In this document: positions 53,517 through 63,225 of the stretch, in pieces
How the letters are laid out: each line of letters begins with the position of its first letter
How positions within the stretch are numbered: position 1 is the first letter of the stretch
DNA from: Prochlorococcus marinus str. MIT 0919
GTDB lineage: Bacteria > Cyanobacteriota > Cyanobacteriia > PCC-6307 > Cyanobiaceae
Length of the DNA: 64,000 nucleotides
Direction: 5' to 3'
Assembly (NCBI RefSeq): GCF_027359375.1
Contig: NZ_CP114779.1
Coordinates: 186,001 to 250,000 of the forward strand
Translations under genes and position numbers: made by a program
Notes under the pieces: model-generated
Seen by the model: the letters and a program-made list of their open reading frames with translations, nothing else
The model's database searches: none
What the model was told of the DNA's origin: nothing

Positions 53517-54467
53517 TTAGTATTTAAGGCTTAATTTCTTCACAATCCACTGAGCGAGTATATTTACTCCTAATGTTAATAACATCAGTACAAATGCAGC
53601 ATACATTAGTGAAGATACTTGGCTGCCATCTGCTTCGCCAAATTGATTTGCCAACATTGCAGATATAGTATAACCGGGAGATAATAATGACCAACTAAAG
53701 TTGTTTGAATTTCCTATTATCATTGTTACTGCCATTGTTTCTCCCATCGCTCTTCCAAGTGCAAGTAATATCCCACCTGTGATTCCAGATATTGCTGCTG
53801 GCAGAATCACGTTAAATATTGCGCTCCATCTTGTTGCTCCGATTCCATATGCTGCCTCTCTTAATCTACTAGGTACTTGATTTAATGAATCTCTTGCAAT
53901 TGAAGTGATAATAGGTAATAACATCACAACCAAAATCAGTATTGCAGGTGCAAGTCCTGGTCCAACTGGTTCTGAACTGAAGAATGGAATCCATCCAAAT
54001 TTTTGATATATAAAAAGTAAAAAAGGCCTTATAAAAGGTTCCATAATAAATACTGCCCAAAGCCCAAGAACTACAGAAGGTATTGCAGCCAGAAGTTCTA
54101 CCATTAACCCAATAAGCGTCCTTATTCTTTGAGGAATTATATTTTCAGTAATGAATATTGCTGTTCCAACCCCTAATGGAACAGCTATTGAAAGAGATGC
54201 TAAAGAAGTCAGCATGGTTCCATAAATTGCTGTAAATGCTCCATACTCGTCAGTAACGGGGTTCCAGTCTGAAGTAATTAAAAATTTAAATCCATATCTA
54301 CTCATTGATCCGATTGATTCTATAAAAACTACTGCGAGTATTGATATTAGAACAACTGCAACCATAGAGGCCAAAACTACAGTGAGTCTTTTAAAGCCTT
54401 TGTCAAGAAGCTTTTCAGTGATTGGTCTGGTCTTATTGGTATATTTTTTTGGTGTCGCATCAGTCAC
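53517..54467 (-). CDS. pstC: Phosphate ABC transporter permease PstC
   Basis: 316 residues from a GTG, with six membrane spans. SLASLSIAVPLGVGTAIFIT, LLAAIPSVVLGLWAVFIM and the EAA loop PSRLREAAYGIGATRWSAIF are typical. It is first in the operon; no pstS is adjacent, so the binding protein is elsewhere. The 5' gap to dnaK is about 150 bases to dnaK's likely start and may contain a phosphate-regulated promoter, but I could not identify a convincing Pho box. Confidence 0.95.
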   Translation of the reverse strand: MTDATPKKYTNKTRPITEKLLDKGFKRLTVVLASMVAVVLISILAVVFIESIGSMSRYGFKFLITSDWNPVTDEYGAFTAIYGTMLTSLASLSIAVPLGVGTAIFITENIIPQRIRTLIGLMVELLAAIPSVVLGLWAVFIMEPFIRPFLLFIYQKFGWIPFFSSEPVGPGLAPAILILVVMLLPIITSIARDSLNQVPSRLREAAYGIGATRWSAIFNVILPAAISGITGGILLALGRAMGETMAVTMIIGNSNNFSWSLLSPGYTISAMLANQFGEADGSQVSSLMYAAFVLMLLTLGVNILAQWIVKKLSLKY

Positions 54468-54620
54468 TTCTCATGATCGAACTTAAAATAAATTTATTTG
54501 ATATATTGTTTTTTTTCACTAATAAATTCTTAAGCAAACAAATATTTGTGGACATCAGTACAAAATAAAATTGGTTCTATTCTTAATCGTCGTTACCGTG
54601 GGGGTTCAATAGTTACTGCT

Positions 54621-56615
54621 ATGGGCAGGATCGTTGGAATTGATCTTGGTACTACCAACTCCGTCATAGGAGTTTTGGAGGCAGGTAGACCCTGCGTGAT
54701 AGCCAACGCGGAAGGTGCAAGAACAACTCCTTCAGTAGTTGGTTATACAAAAGAATCTGAATTGTTGGTAGGTCAGCAAGCAAGGAGACAACTAGTACTA
54801 AACCCTCGTAACACTTTTTCTAATTTAAAACGCTTTGTTGGTAGGGGCTGGGATGAACTTGATGAAAACAGCCTTTCTGTTCCTTACACCGTTAAATCCA
54901 ATGATCAAGGCAATGTTAGAGCTGTTTGCCCTGTTACTGAAAGAGAGTATGCACCGGAGGAATTAGTTGGAAGTATTATCAGAAAACTTATTGATGACGC
55001 AGAAACTTATCTAGGTGAATCTATAGATTCTGCTGTAATAACAGTACCTGCTTACTTTAATGATGCCCAAAGACAGGCCACAAGAGATGCTGCCTTATTA
55101 GCAGGTATAAATGTTGACAGAATTCTAAATGAACCTACAGCTGCTGCATTGGCTTACGGCTTTGATAAGAGCTCCTCTTCCCGTGTCCTTGTTTTTGATT
55201 TGGGTGGAGGTACTTTTGATGTCTCATTGTTGAGAATTTCCAATGGAGTTTTTGATGTAAAGGCAACCTCTGGTGATACCCAACTTGGAGGAAATGATTT
55301 TGATCAAAAGATTGTTGATTGGCTTGCTGAAGATTTTTTAAAGCAATATCAAATTGATTTAAGAAGAGACCGTCAGGCTCTTCAGAGACTTTCAGAAGCA
55401 GCCGAGAAAGCCAAGCAAGAACTTTCTGGTGTAGGTACAACACCTATCTCGTTGCCTTTTATTGCTACTGGAAAGGAAGGCCCACTTCATATTGAGACCA
55501 AACTAGATAGAAAAACTTTTGAAAAACTTTGCTCAGAATTATTAAGTAGACTTTTAAATCCAGTTGAATCTGTACTTAGAGATTCAGATTGGACAACAAA
55601 TGATATAGATGAAGTTGTTTTAGTTGGAGGCAGTACAAGGATGCCTATGGTTCAAGAATTAGTAAAATCTTTTGTTCCCATTACTCCCTGTCAATCTGTT
55701 AATCCAGATGAAGTTGTTGCTATTGGAGCTGCAGTTCAGGCAGGAATATTAACTGGTGAACTTAGGGACCTGCTCTTAAATGATGTAACTCCGCTTTCTT
55801 TAGGTTTGGAAACAGTAGGAGGTCTAATGAAAGTTTTAATTCCAAGAAATACACCAATTCCAGTTAGGCAAGCAGATGTTTTTAGTACTTCTGAATCAAA
55901 TCAATCCTCTGTAGAGATACATGTTTGGCAAGGAGAAAGGCAATTAGCTGTTGATAACAAGTCACTTGGGAAATTTCGTTTAAGTGGGATCCCACCTGCT
56001 CCAAGAGGAATCCCTCAGGTTCAAGTTGCTTTTGATATAGATGCAAATGGTCTATTAGAAGTTAGTGCAACTGATAGAACTACTGGTAGAAAGCAATCAG
56101 TAAGTATTACAGGAGGTACTAATCTTAATGAAAATGAAGTTAAAAAATTAATTATAGAAGCTAAAGAAAAGTCAAACGAAGACAGACGTAAACGGGCTTC
56201 AATAGATCAAAGGAACAATGCCTTGACTTTATTAGCTCAAGCTGAAAGGCGGCTAAGAGATGCATCAATTGAGCTAGGTCCCTATGGTGCAGAGCGCCAG
56301 CAACGCGCCGTTGAAGTCTCTATAAGGGATGTGGAAGATTCCCTCGAGCGTAATGATCTTTCCGAGTTGGATTTAGCAGTTTCTTCACTGCAAGAAGCTC
56401 TTTTTGGTTTAAATCGACGGATTTCAGCAGAAAAAAATTCCGATTCAAATCCAATTCAAGGCATTAGAAACACTTTTGGTTCATTAAAAGACGAACTATT
56501 CTCAGAGGATTATTGGGATGACGATCCTTGGGATTACACTCCCAGTCGACGAGATACAAACTCAACTTCTAGACGTAGAGATTTAGATCAATGGGATAAT
56601 GACATCTACTACTAA
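54621..56615 (+). CDS. dnaK: Molecular chaperone DnaK (Hsp70)
   Basis: 664 residues from ATG 54621 (MGRIVGIDLGTTNSVIGVLE); the frame is open to 54546 but those 25 residues look non-coding. The ATPase domain shows VITVPAYFNDAQRQATRDAA, FDLGGGTFDVSLLRI and VVLVGGSTRMPMVQELV. The C-terminal region ends in an unusual Asp/Trp/Arg-rich tail (EDYWDDDPWDYTPS and beyond) instead of the EEVD-like end. Cyanobacteria keep several dnaK paralogues; this one, followed by a dnaJ, is not the simplest housekeeping form. Confidence 0.95.
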   Translation: MGRIVGIDLGTTNSVIGVLEAGRPCVIANAEGARTTPSVVGYTKESELLVGQQARRQLVLNPRNTFSNLKRFVGRGWDELDENSLSVPYTVKSNDQGNVRAVCPVTEREYAPEELVGSIIRKLIDDAETYLGESIDSAVITVPAYFNDAQRQATRDAALLAGINVDRILNEPTAAALAYGFDKSSSSRVLVFDLGGGTFDVSLLRISNGVFDVKATSGDTQLGGNDFDQKIVDWLAEDFLKQYQIDLRRDRQALQRLSEAAEKAKQELSGVGTTPISLPFIATGKEGPLHIETKLDRKTFEKLCSELLSRLLNPVESVLRDSDWTTNDIDEVVLVGGSTRMPMVQELVKSFVPITPCQSVNPDEVVAIGAAVQAGILTGELRDLLLNDVTPLSLGLETVGGLMKVLIPRNTPIPVRQADVFSTSESNQSSVEIHVWQGERQLAVDNKSLGKFRLSGIPPAPRGIPQVQVAFDIDANGLLEVSATDRTTGRKQSVSITGGTNLNENEVKKLIIEAKEKSNEDRRKRASIDQRNNALTLLAQAERRLRDASIELGPYGAERQQRAVEVSIRDVEDSLERNDLSELDLAVSSLQEALFGLNRRISAEKNSDSNPIQGIRNTFGSLKDELFSEDYWDDDPWDYTPSRRDTNSTSRRRDLDQWDNDIYY

Positions 56616-57597
56616 ACCAGATTATTGGTCGATACTTGGTATTTCTCCAGGTAGTGATCTTATACAAATTAAGACAGCCTTTAGGAAAGAAGCTAGAAGA
56701 TGGCATCCAGATTTAAATGTAAATGATGTCAATGCAGAGGATCGTTTTAAACTAGTTAATGAAGCTTACGCAGTTCTTTCTGACCCTAAGAAAAGAGCCT
56801 CCTGGGAATCTTCAAATATTTCTTTTAAGGCTTCTGATGATATTTTTTCAAATGGTTTCCCAACTTATGATGAATATATAAAGATTGTTTTAGGTATAGA
56901 AATAGAGAATGATCCATATAATAAATATCAATCAAAAGAAACAGAACCTGATAATAATTTCGAAAATGAATTAGAGGATGAATTTGAGGATGAACTAGAG
57001 GATGAACTAGAGGATGATTTATATAACAATAGTTCTCAATATGATCAATCAAATTTTGTCCCTGCTAAGTCTCCAAAGCCATCCCCTCCTGTAAGAAAAG
57101 CAACTGAAATTGAAACACTTGTTGAATTATCACCAGAAGAGGCCCTATTAGGATCATCAATACAAATTGAGTTGGTAGATGGAACTCTTGTTGAAGTTAA
57201 TACGCCACCATTTGCAGGCGATGGTTGGAGATTGAGACTTTCTGGAGTTGTTATAGGTGGCGAAGATCATTTTTTACAACTTCGCGTCCAAACTGAAGAT
57301 AATTTAAGAATAGATGGTCTAAGAGTATTTTATAAACTTGAATTATTCCCTCAGGATGCATTGTTTGGATGTGCTATAGAGGTTCCAACTCTAAATGGAC
57401 CTGTAACTTTACAAGTCCCACCTAATTCATCTTCAGGCAGATTATTGAGATTGAGAGGGAGAGGCTTACAATATGAAGAATTATGCGGAGATCAAATTGT
57501 AGAAATTATTGTTGTCATACCAGAAGATCTTTCAGAGGCTGAATTAGCTTTATACAGAAGACTACAAGAATTGTCTTTCGACAGATTTAAGGCATGA
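56599..57597 (+). CDS. dnaJ: DnaJ/CbpA-type co-chaperone without zinc finger
   Basis: 332 residues; its start overlaps the dnaK end by 17 bases. The J domain has YWSILGISPGSDLIQIKTAF and the HPD motif in RRWHPDLNV. There are no CxxCxGxG repeats, so it is a type II (CbpA-like) form. Residues ~110-145 are an acidic low-complexity stretch made by a 12-bp tandem repeat. The C-terminal domains bind substrate (TEIETLVELSPEEALLGSSI and VPTLNGPVTLQVPPNSSSGR). It works with the adjacent DnaK. Confidence 0.93.
   Translation: MTSTTKPDYWSILGISPGSDLIQIKTAFRKEARRWHPDLNVNDVNAEDRFKLVNEAYAVLSDPKKRASWESSNISFKASDDIFSNGFPTYDEYIKIVLGIEIENDPYNKYQSKETEPDNNFENELEDEFEDELEDELEDDLYNNSSQYDQSNFVPAKSPKPSPPVRKATEIETLVELSPEEALLGSSIQIELVDGTLVEVNTPPFAGDGWRLRLSGVVIGGEDHFLQLRVQTEDNLRIDGLRVFYKLELFPQDALFGCAIEVPTLNGPVTLQVPPNSSSGRLLRLRGRGLQYEELCGDQIVEIIVVIPEDLSEAELALYRRLQELSFDRFKA
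56968..57015 (+). repeat. 12-bp tandem repeat inside dnaJ
   Basis: Four in-frame copies of GAANTNGAGGAT (56968-56979, 56980-56991, 56992-57003, 57004-57015); the last two are identical. They encode acidic EL/FED units in the linker after the J domain. Such a repeat can change length by slippage without breaking the frame. Confidence 0.85.
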
Positions 57598-57636
57598 ACA
57601 ATTTATATAATTAATTATACAATATAAATTTAAGCT

Positions 57637-58041
57637 ATGCTTGTATATATTCTTCTTTATTCGTCAGGCACAGAGAATGAAGGAATTCACTCTTTAGAAT
57701 TAAAAGGAGAAACAATAGTTTTAATGTTTGAAGATCGAGATGATGCAGATAGATATTGTGGCTTATTAGAAGCCCAAGACTTTCCTCGTCCTAATATTGA
57801 ACTAATTAATAGTGATGAAGTTGAGATTTTTTGTAAGGATTCTGGTTATTCTTCAAAACTAGTCCATAAAGGGTTCATACCTAAAACCGATGAAGAAAGA
57901 CTGCTTTTATCTCCACCACAAAGTAATTTAGATGTAAGTTTATGGCAGGATGAAACTATTTCGCAACAAGATGATTGTACAGATAAAAAAGATTCATCAG
58001 ATATAGATTCTTTTAGAAAAAAGCTAGAAGATCTTTTATAA
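57637..58041 (+). CDS. DUF3110 family protein
   Basis: 134 residues. VYILLYSSGTENEGIHSLEL, VLMFEDRDDADRYCGLLEAQ and DFPRPNIELI match the conserved core of DUF3110, a cyanobacterial family also found in plants as I recall. The C-terminal ~40 residues are acidic and variable. No signal or membrane span. The function is unknown. It lies 39 bases after dnaJ and may be part of the same transcript. Confidence 0.82.
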   Translation: MLVYILLYSSGTENEGIHSLELKGETIVLMFEDRDDADRYCGLLEAQDFPRPNIELINSDEVEIFCKDSGYSSKLVHKGFIPKTDEERLLLSPPQSNLDVSLWQDETISQQDDCTDKKDSSDIDSFRKKLEDLL

Positions 58042-58072
58042 AATAAAATCAGCATATTCAATACTTGATTTT

Positions 58073-58987
58073 ATGGAAATTTCCAATAGAGGGCATTTAT
58101 TAACAGAGGAGTCGAATCAGAATTCTTATGATTTAGATAATTTAAGTACTCTAGAACTTGTTGAATTATTTTCTAAAGAAGACTTGATGCCTCAAGTTGC
58201 AGTATCGAAGGTTATACCTACTATTGCTTCAGCTATAGATTCAATATCTTTTAGGTTAAAAAATAAAGGAAGATTATTTTACATAGGTGCAGGTACGTCA
58301 GGACGTCTTGGAGTCCTTGATGCAGCCGAATGCCCACCTACTTTTTGCACTCCCCCTGAGATGGTGCAAGGTATTATTGCTGGCGGCTACAATTCACTCC
58401 TTCGAAGCTCAGAAGACTTAGAAGATAGCCAAAGCTTGTCAATTTCTGATTTAGTCAAAAAGGGATTCTCTAGCAAAGATTGCTTAGTAGGTATAACAGC
58501 AGGTGGAACTACTCCCTATGTAACTTCTGCTATCGACCATTCAAAATCTATAGGCTCTCTAACCATCTCAATTGCTTCTGTTCCAAAAGAACAGGCTTCT
58601 TTTAATTCTGATATCGATATCAGAATAATTACTGGACCTGAAGTACTAACAGGTTCGACAAGGCTTAAGGCAGGAACAGCAACAAAAATGGTTCTAAATA
58701 TAATTTCTACCTGTGTAATGGTTCGCCTAGGAAAGGTTTATAAGAATAGAATGATTGATCTATCTGCTTCTAACAGTAAGCTATTAGACCGCTCAATTAG
58801 AATTTTATCTGATTTAGCAAATTTAGAACGTACAGAGTCTATAGCTCTATTAGAAAGATCCAAAGGCTCTGTTAAGTTAGCTCTTCTTATAGCCTTTACT
58901 GAGTTGGATTTAGATTCGGCTGAACACTTATTAGAAAATAATAATTTCAACTTAAGAGAATCAATAAGTTCTTTTAAGAAAATTTGA
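58073..58987 (+). CDS. murQ: N-acetylmuramic acid 6-phosphate etherase
   Basis: 304 residues. The SIS domain shows GRLFYIGAGTSGRLGVLDAA and ECPPTFCTPPEMVQGIIAGG, and GSTRLKAGTATKMVLNIIST is the family's conserved helix. The final ~60 residues form the helical end. It splits MurNAc-6-phosphate to GlcNAc-6-phosphate and lactate in cell-wall recycling. No anmK, nagA or murP gene is next to it. 31 bases after the DUF3110 gene. Confidence 0.93.
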   Translation: MEISNRGHLLTEESNQNSYDLDNLSTLELVELFSKEDLMPQVAVSKVIPTIASAIDSISFRLKNKGRLFYIGAGTSGRLGVLDAAECPPTFCTPPEMVQGIIAGGYNSLLRSSEDLEDSQSLSISDLVKKGFSSKDCLVGITAGGTTPYVTSAIDHSKSIGSLTISIASVPKEQASFNSDIDIRIITGPEVLTGSTRLKAGTATKMVLNIISTCVMVRLGKVYKNRMIDLSASNSKLLDRSIRILSDLANLERTESIALLERSKGSVKLALLIAFTELDLDSAEHLLENNNFNLRESISSFKKI

Positions 58988-59088
58988 AACTTAGTATTAT
59001 ATTTTAATAAGCTTTCTGATATAAGAAGATTATAGACATGTAATTAATTTTCCATTATAATAAAAAAACTTAGTCTAATTCTAAATTA

Positions 59089-59529
59089 ATGGTTAAAGCA
59101 ATTATTGAAACTGATAAAGGATTAATCAACATAGAATTGTTTAGTGATGATGCTCCCAATACCGTTGCTAACTTTGTAAAATTGTCAAACCAGGGCTTTT
59201 ACGACGGCCTAGCTTTTCATAGAGTTATAAAAGGCTTCATGGCTCAAGGAGGGTGTCCTAATACTCGCGAAGGAGCGACAGGAATGCCTGGGACTGGAGG
59301 GCCAGGGTATAAGATTGATTGTGAAATTAACACTAAGCAGCACCTTCCTGGATCGCTTTCAATGGCACATGCTGGTAAAAATACTGGTGGAAGTCAGTTT
59401 TTTATCGTCCATGAATCTCAGCCACATTTAGATGGTGTTCATACCGTTTTCGGGCATACTTCTGATATGGATGTCGTTTTGTCCTTGGTCGATGGATCTA
59501 GAATTATCAAAGTGACCATTAACGATTAA
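59089..59529 (+). CDS. Cyclophilin-type peptidyl-prolyl isomerase
   Basis: 146 residues. [20 protein letters not shown] and [14 protein letters not shown] hold catalytic Arg/Gln residues, and [20 protein letters not shown] and GVHTVFGHT complete the site. No signal peptide is visible, so it is a cytosolic form. Catalyses proline isomerisation in protein folding. It converges on ribBA with 7 bases between. Confidence 0.94.
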   Translation: MVKAIIETDKGLINIELFSDDAPNTVANFVKLSNQGFYDGLAFHRVIKGFMAQGGCPNTREGATGMPGTGGPGYKIDCEINTKQHLPGSLSMAHAGKNTGGSQFFIVHESQPHLDGVHTVFGHTSDMDVVLSLVDGSRIIKVTIND

Positions 59530-59536
59530 CATATTC

Positions 59537-61219
59537 TTAAGTTAGCCAATTCAATCCAACTGAGACATCTTCAATGTCGTGTTCAACAATAGATTCTTTA
59601 ATTATATCTGAATTTAGCTCCTCTATAGGGTAATAGATATTTTGTACATTGTGAGATGGATGAAATGCTTGTTCTTTATTCTTTGATATAAGTATTCCTA
59701 TCTTTGATGTTGTATCCCATGAAGATATTTCTTTTAGGATAATATAAATTTTGTCTGTATTTATATCATCATCCTGATTTTTAATATCTTGCATAAGTCT
59801 CCATAATAATAAAGGCCTTTCAAGTAATGCATTTAATCTAGGGTTGGTTTCTGAAACTAATCTTAAATTTAGACCTTTTGCATATATATTTATTTCTTTC
59901 TCTAGCTTAGATAATCTATCAAATTTACATATACCATCCCAATGTAATATTATAGATTTTCCTATCTTCTGTGTCTCTTCGATATCTTTTTCATTTATAT
60001 AATGACCTAGTTTTGTTCTTTTTACAGCCAGATAAGCAGCATTATGATCCCCAGGGCAAATTACGAGTGGTTCTCTTGTTTCTACCTTGATTCCATAACC
60101 TCCTAGGCCAGCAATTTTCCTAGGATTATTGGTTAACAACTTTAATTTGTGAACTCCTAGATCCGAAAGTATTTGAGCACCTACACCGTAATTCCTTAAA
60201 TCTGCTGGAAAACCTAATTTCTCATTAGCTTCGACTGTATCTAAACCTCCATCTTGCAAACTATATGCCTTAAGTTTATTGATTAGGCCTATACCTCTCC
60301 CTTCTTGCCTTAAATAAACCACAATACCCTCACCTTCTTTCGATATTCGAGATAAGGCAGCTTCTAGTTGAGGTCTACAATCACATCTTAAAGATCCAAA
60401 AGCATCTCCAGTAAGGCATTCTGAATGCATCCTTACAAGTACCGGTTCTTTAAATTCACCAACCTTACCTTTTACTAAAGCAACATGTTCAGTACCATCT
60501 AATTCATTTTGGTAACCAATCGCCTCGAAATCTCCAAATAAACTTGGAAGTTTTGTTATTGCTTTTCTATAGACAAACCTCTCATTTTCTAATCGATATC
60601 GAATTAGGTCAGCAATGCTAATAATTTTTAAGCCCCATATTTTTGAGTATTTTTGTAATTCTGGCAATCTAGCCATTGAACCATCAACATTTTGTATTTC
60701 GCATATCACCCCTGCAGGTGCCAAACCAGACAATAATGATAAATCTACTGCCGCTTCGGTATGGCCTGCTCTTTTTAGGACTCCTCCTTTCTTTGCTCTC
60801 AAGGGGAAAATATGGCCTGGTCGTCTTAAATTATTTGGTTTTGTATTCGGATTTATAGCTACTTGTATTGTGTTTGCTCTGTCTTCGGCTGATATACCAG
60901 TTGATACTCCATATTCTGGTCCTGCATCAATACTTATCGTAAAGGCTGTTTGATTTGAATCTGTGTTTCTATCGACCATTAGAGGTAGATCTAACTTGTC
61001 CAGCCTCTCTCCATCCATTGCGAGACATATCAGCCCTCTAGCCTCAGTGGCCATGAAATTTATTTGCTGAGGAGTAGCAAATTGAGCAGCGCAAATTAAA
61101 TCACCTTCGTTCTCTCGGCTTTCATCGTCTACTACAACAATGCATTCTCCATTACGAATAGCTGCTAATGCATCCGCGATGGGATCAAAAATAATATTTA
61201 TAGACTCTTCTGATTTCAA
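59537..61219 (-). CDS. ribBA: Bifunctional RibBA with long C-terminal extension
   Basis: 560 residues, about 150 longer than typical RibBA. The DHBP synthase domain (RibB) shows VVDDESRENEGDLICAAQFA and RRPGHIFPLRAKKGGVLKRA. The GTP cyclohydrolase II domain (RibA) shows VRMHSECLTGDAFGSLRCDC with the zinc cysteines and VYLRQEGRGIGLINKLKAYS. Residues after ~410 do not belong to either domain and look like a separate small domain. It makes two riboflavin precursors. No FMN riboswitch is seen upstream. Confidence 0.95.
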   Translation of the reverse strand: MKSEESINIIFDPIADALAAIRNGECIVVVDDESRENEGDLICAAQFATPQQINFMATEARGLICLAMDGERLDKLDLPLMVDRNTDSNQTAFTISIDAGPEYGVSTGISAEDRANTIQVAINPNTKPNNLRRPGHIFPLRAKKGGVLKRAGHTEAAVDLSLLSGLAPAGVICEIQNVDGSMARLPELQKYSKIWGLKIISIADLIRYRLENERFVYRKAITKLPSLFGDFEAIGYQNELDGTEHVALVKGKVGEFKEPVLVRMHSECLTGDAFGSLRCDCRPQLEAALSRISKEGEGIVVYLRQEGRGIGLINKLKAYSLQDGGLDTVEANEKLGFPADLRNYGVGAQILSDLGVHKLKLLTNNPRKIAGLGGYGIKVETREPLVICPGDHNAAYLAVKRTKLGHYINEKDIEETQKIGKSIILHWDGICKFDRLSKLEKEINIYAKGLNLRLVSETNPRLNALLERPLLLWRLMQDIKNQDDDINTDKIYIILKEISSWDTTSKIGILISKNKEQAFHPSHNVQNIYYPIEELNSDIIKESIVEHDIEDVSVGLNWLT

Positions 61220-61322
61220 GTTTTCTCCTTGTAAGTAAAGAATTAGCTGAATAAAGTCATAATAAGGATTTAGGCACTTATTTAAAGTCCATTAAAATTT
61301 GGACCTCCTATTTGAATTTCAT

Positions 61323-62402
61323 ATGTCTCATACAAACAATAATGCAAATCGCGTCGCGATCATAGGTGCTTCAGGATATGGAGGCATGCAGTTGATCAGG
61401 CTTTTAAGCTCACATCCTAAATTTCAAATTTCATTAATAGCAGGTCACAAGACGGCTGGTCGTCAATGGAATGATATCTCACCTTTCCTGAAACTTAATA
61501 CCGATTTAGAAGTTCAGACTCCAGATCCTGACGCTATTTCTAACAAAGCGGATTTTGCGATTTTGAGTCTTCCTAATGGTCTTTCATCACAATTAACGCC
61601 AGAACTTTTAAGTCGTAATGTACGAGTTATTGATCTGTCTGCTGATTATCGTTACCGCTCTTTGTATCAATGGAAGCATGTTTACAAGAATGAATCCAAT
61701 GAATTCGACAGAAATGACGATTCCCTTTGTAAAGAAGCAATTTATGGCATTCCAGAATGGAACCAGCAAGAAATTCAAACTGCAAGATTAGTATCAAGTC
61801 CTGGCTGTTATCCAACAGCTTCATTATTGCCTTTAATGCCATTCCTTAAGCAGGGCTTAATTGAGAATGAGAGCATTATTATTGACGCCAAAAGCGGAAC
61901 ATCTGGAGCTGGAAGATCTCCTAAAGAGAACCTATTACTATCTGAATCTTCTGAATCTATTTCCCCATATGCAGTATTAGGTCACAGACATACTTCCGAA
62001 ATAGAACAACAGGCTAGTTTGGTCTCTGGCAAATCTATAGAGCTTCAATTTACCCCTCATTTAGTGCCTATGGTTAGGGGCATTTTATCAACTATTTATT
62101 CAAGGCTTAGAGACCCAGGCTTAACGGCAGAGGATTGTCGGACAGTCCTAGATGCATTTTATCGAAATTACAATACAGTAGATATCCTTCCAGTAGGAAT
62201 GTACCCTTCTACTAAATGGGTTAGGTATACAAACAAGGCTTTAATTTCACTGCAGGTTGACAAAAGAAATGGTCGTTTGATAATCCTTTCAGCTATTGAC
62301 AACCTTATGAAAGGTCAGGCAGGACAGGCAATACAAATCCTTAATATTATGTCAGGCTATAATCATGACTTGGGGTTACCTTTAACTACTTATTATCCTT
62401 AG
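61323..62402 (+). CDS. argC: N-acetyl-gamma-glutamyl-phosphate reductase
   Basis: 359 residues from ATG 61323 (MSHTNNNANRVAIIGASGYG). The longer frame starts with a TTG at 61299 and adds 8 residues. The Rossmann motif is followed by the active-site Cys in VSSPGCYPTASLLPLMPFL and by AKSGTSGAGRSPKENLL. The histidine in GHRHTSEIEQQ is also conserved. Third step of arginine synthesis. It overlaps the convergent purN by 17 bases. Confidence 0.96.
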   Translation: MSHTNNNANRVAIIGASGYGGMQLIRLLSSHPKFQISLIAGHKTAGRQWNDISPFLKLNTDLEVQTPDPDAISNKADFAILSLPNGLSSQLTPELLSRNVRVIDLSADYRYRSLYQWKHVYKNESNEFDRNDDSLCKEAIYGIPEWNQQEIQTARLVSSPGCYPTASLLPLMPFLKQGLIENESIIIDAKSGTSGAGRSPKENLLLSESSESISPYAVLGHRHTSEIEQQASLVSGKSIELQFTPHLVPMVRGILSTIYSRLRDPGLTAEDCRTVLDAFYRNYNTVDILPVGMYPSTKWVRYTNKALISLQVDKRNGRLIILSAIDNLMKGQAGQAIQILNIMSGYNHDLGLPLTTYYP

Positions 62403-63045
62403 CAATATTTCTCCATTTAATAGCCGCTAAAGCAATACCTGTAGATAGTATTTTGTGCTCTTCTTCTTGTATTTTTTTTAGGAGAGAATTTTCATTATCT
62501 TTTTTATGTATTGGTATTGCAGATTGAATTAAGATGGGACCGGCGTCTACTTCTTCTTTGACAATATGAACAGTACAACCAGTAATAGTTACACCATGAT
62601 CTAATGCTTGCGTTAAGGCATCTTTACCTTTAAAACTCGGAAGGAGCGAAGGGTGTATATTAATTATTCTTTCTGGATACTTATTTATTAGTACAGAGGA
62701 AACGATCCTCATCCAGCCAGCCATTACTATTCCTTCAACATCATAAATCTGTAATAATCTAATGATTTCATTATCTAGATCTTCTCGATATTTGAAACTA
62801 GAGTGATCTAAATAATGAAAAGGTATTTTATAATGTTTGGCCTTTTCAATTGCACCACAATTCTTTTTATTAACTATTAGACATTGGATATTTGCATCTA
62901 GTTTTTTATCTAGTGTTGATTTTACTATGGCTTCAAAATTACTTCCTTTTCCAGAAGCTAAAACTCCTAATCTTAATTTTGGTTTAAAACTTGGGAGTTT
63001 ATCGATCTTAGGGAATATTAAGCTTTTACCTGAATCTATATTCAT
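62386..63045 (-). CDS. purN: Phosphoribosylglycinamide formyltransferase
   Basis: 219 residues. LRLGVLASGKGSNFEAIVKS opens the domain. The catalytic His lies in IINIHPSLLPSFKGKDALTQ, with Asn/Asp residues nearby, and HIVKEEVDAGPILIQSAIP carries the catalytic Asp. The N-terminal ~23 residues (SGKSLIFPKIDKLPSFKPK) are an extension before the fold and may reflect an upstream start choice. It uses 10-formyl-THF in purine synthesis. Confidence 0.95.
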   Translation of the reverse strand: MNIDSGKSLIFPKIDKLPSFKPKLRLGVLASGKGSNFEAIVKSTLDKKLDANIQCLIVNKKNCGAIEKAKHYKIPFHYLDHSSFKYREDLDNEIIRLLQIYDVEGIVMAGWMRIVSSVLINKYPERIINIHPSLLPSFKGKDALTQALDHGVTITGCTVHIVKEEVDAGPILIQSAIPIHKKDNENSLLKKIQEEEHKILSTGIALAAIKWRNIAKDNK

Positions 63046-63225
63046 TATATATTAACTTATTTCTGTGATAATCCTTGATTTTCTTATAATATAGCACATT
63101 TATATTTTAATGTATCTTGCTAATGTTTTTATTTACTGTGTTTTGTTGATGAAGCAAGTAATTTATCCTGGGATATATCATACTGTATCTGATACTGACT
63201 TGGCTTTTTAATTTATCGTTCAAAT

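Noticed and set aside
54468-54545. Pho box upstream of pstC
   Set aside because: CTTAA-like fragments are present, but no set of properly spaced repeats could be made out in this very AT-rich DNA.
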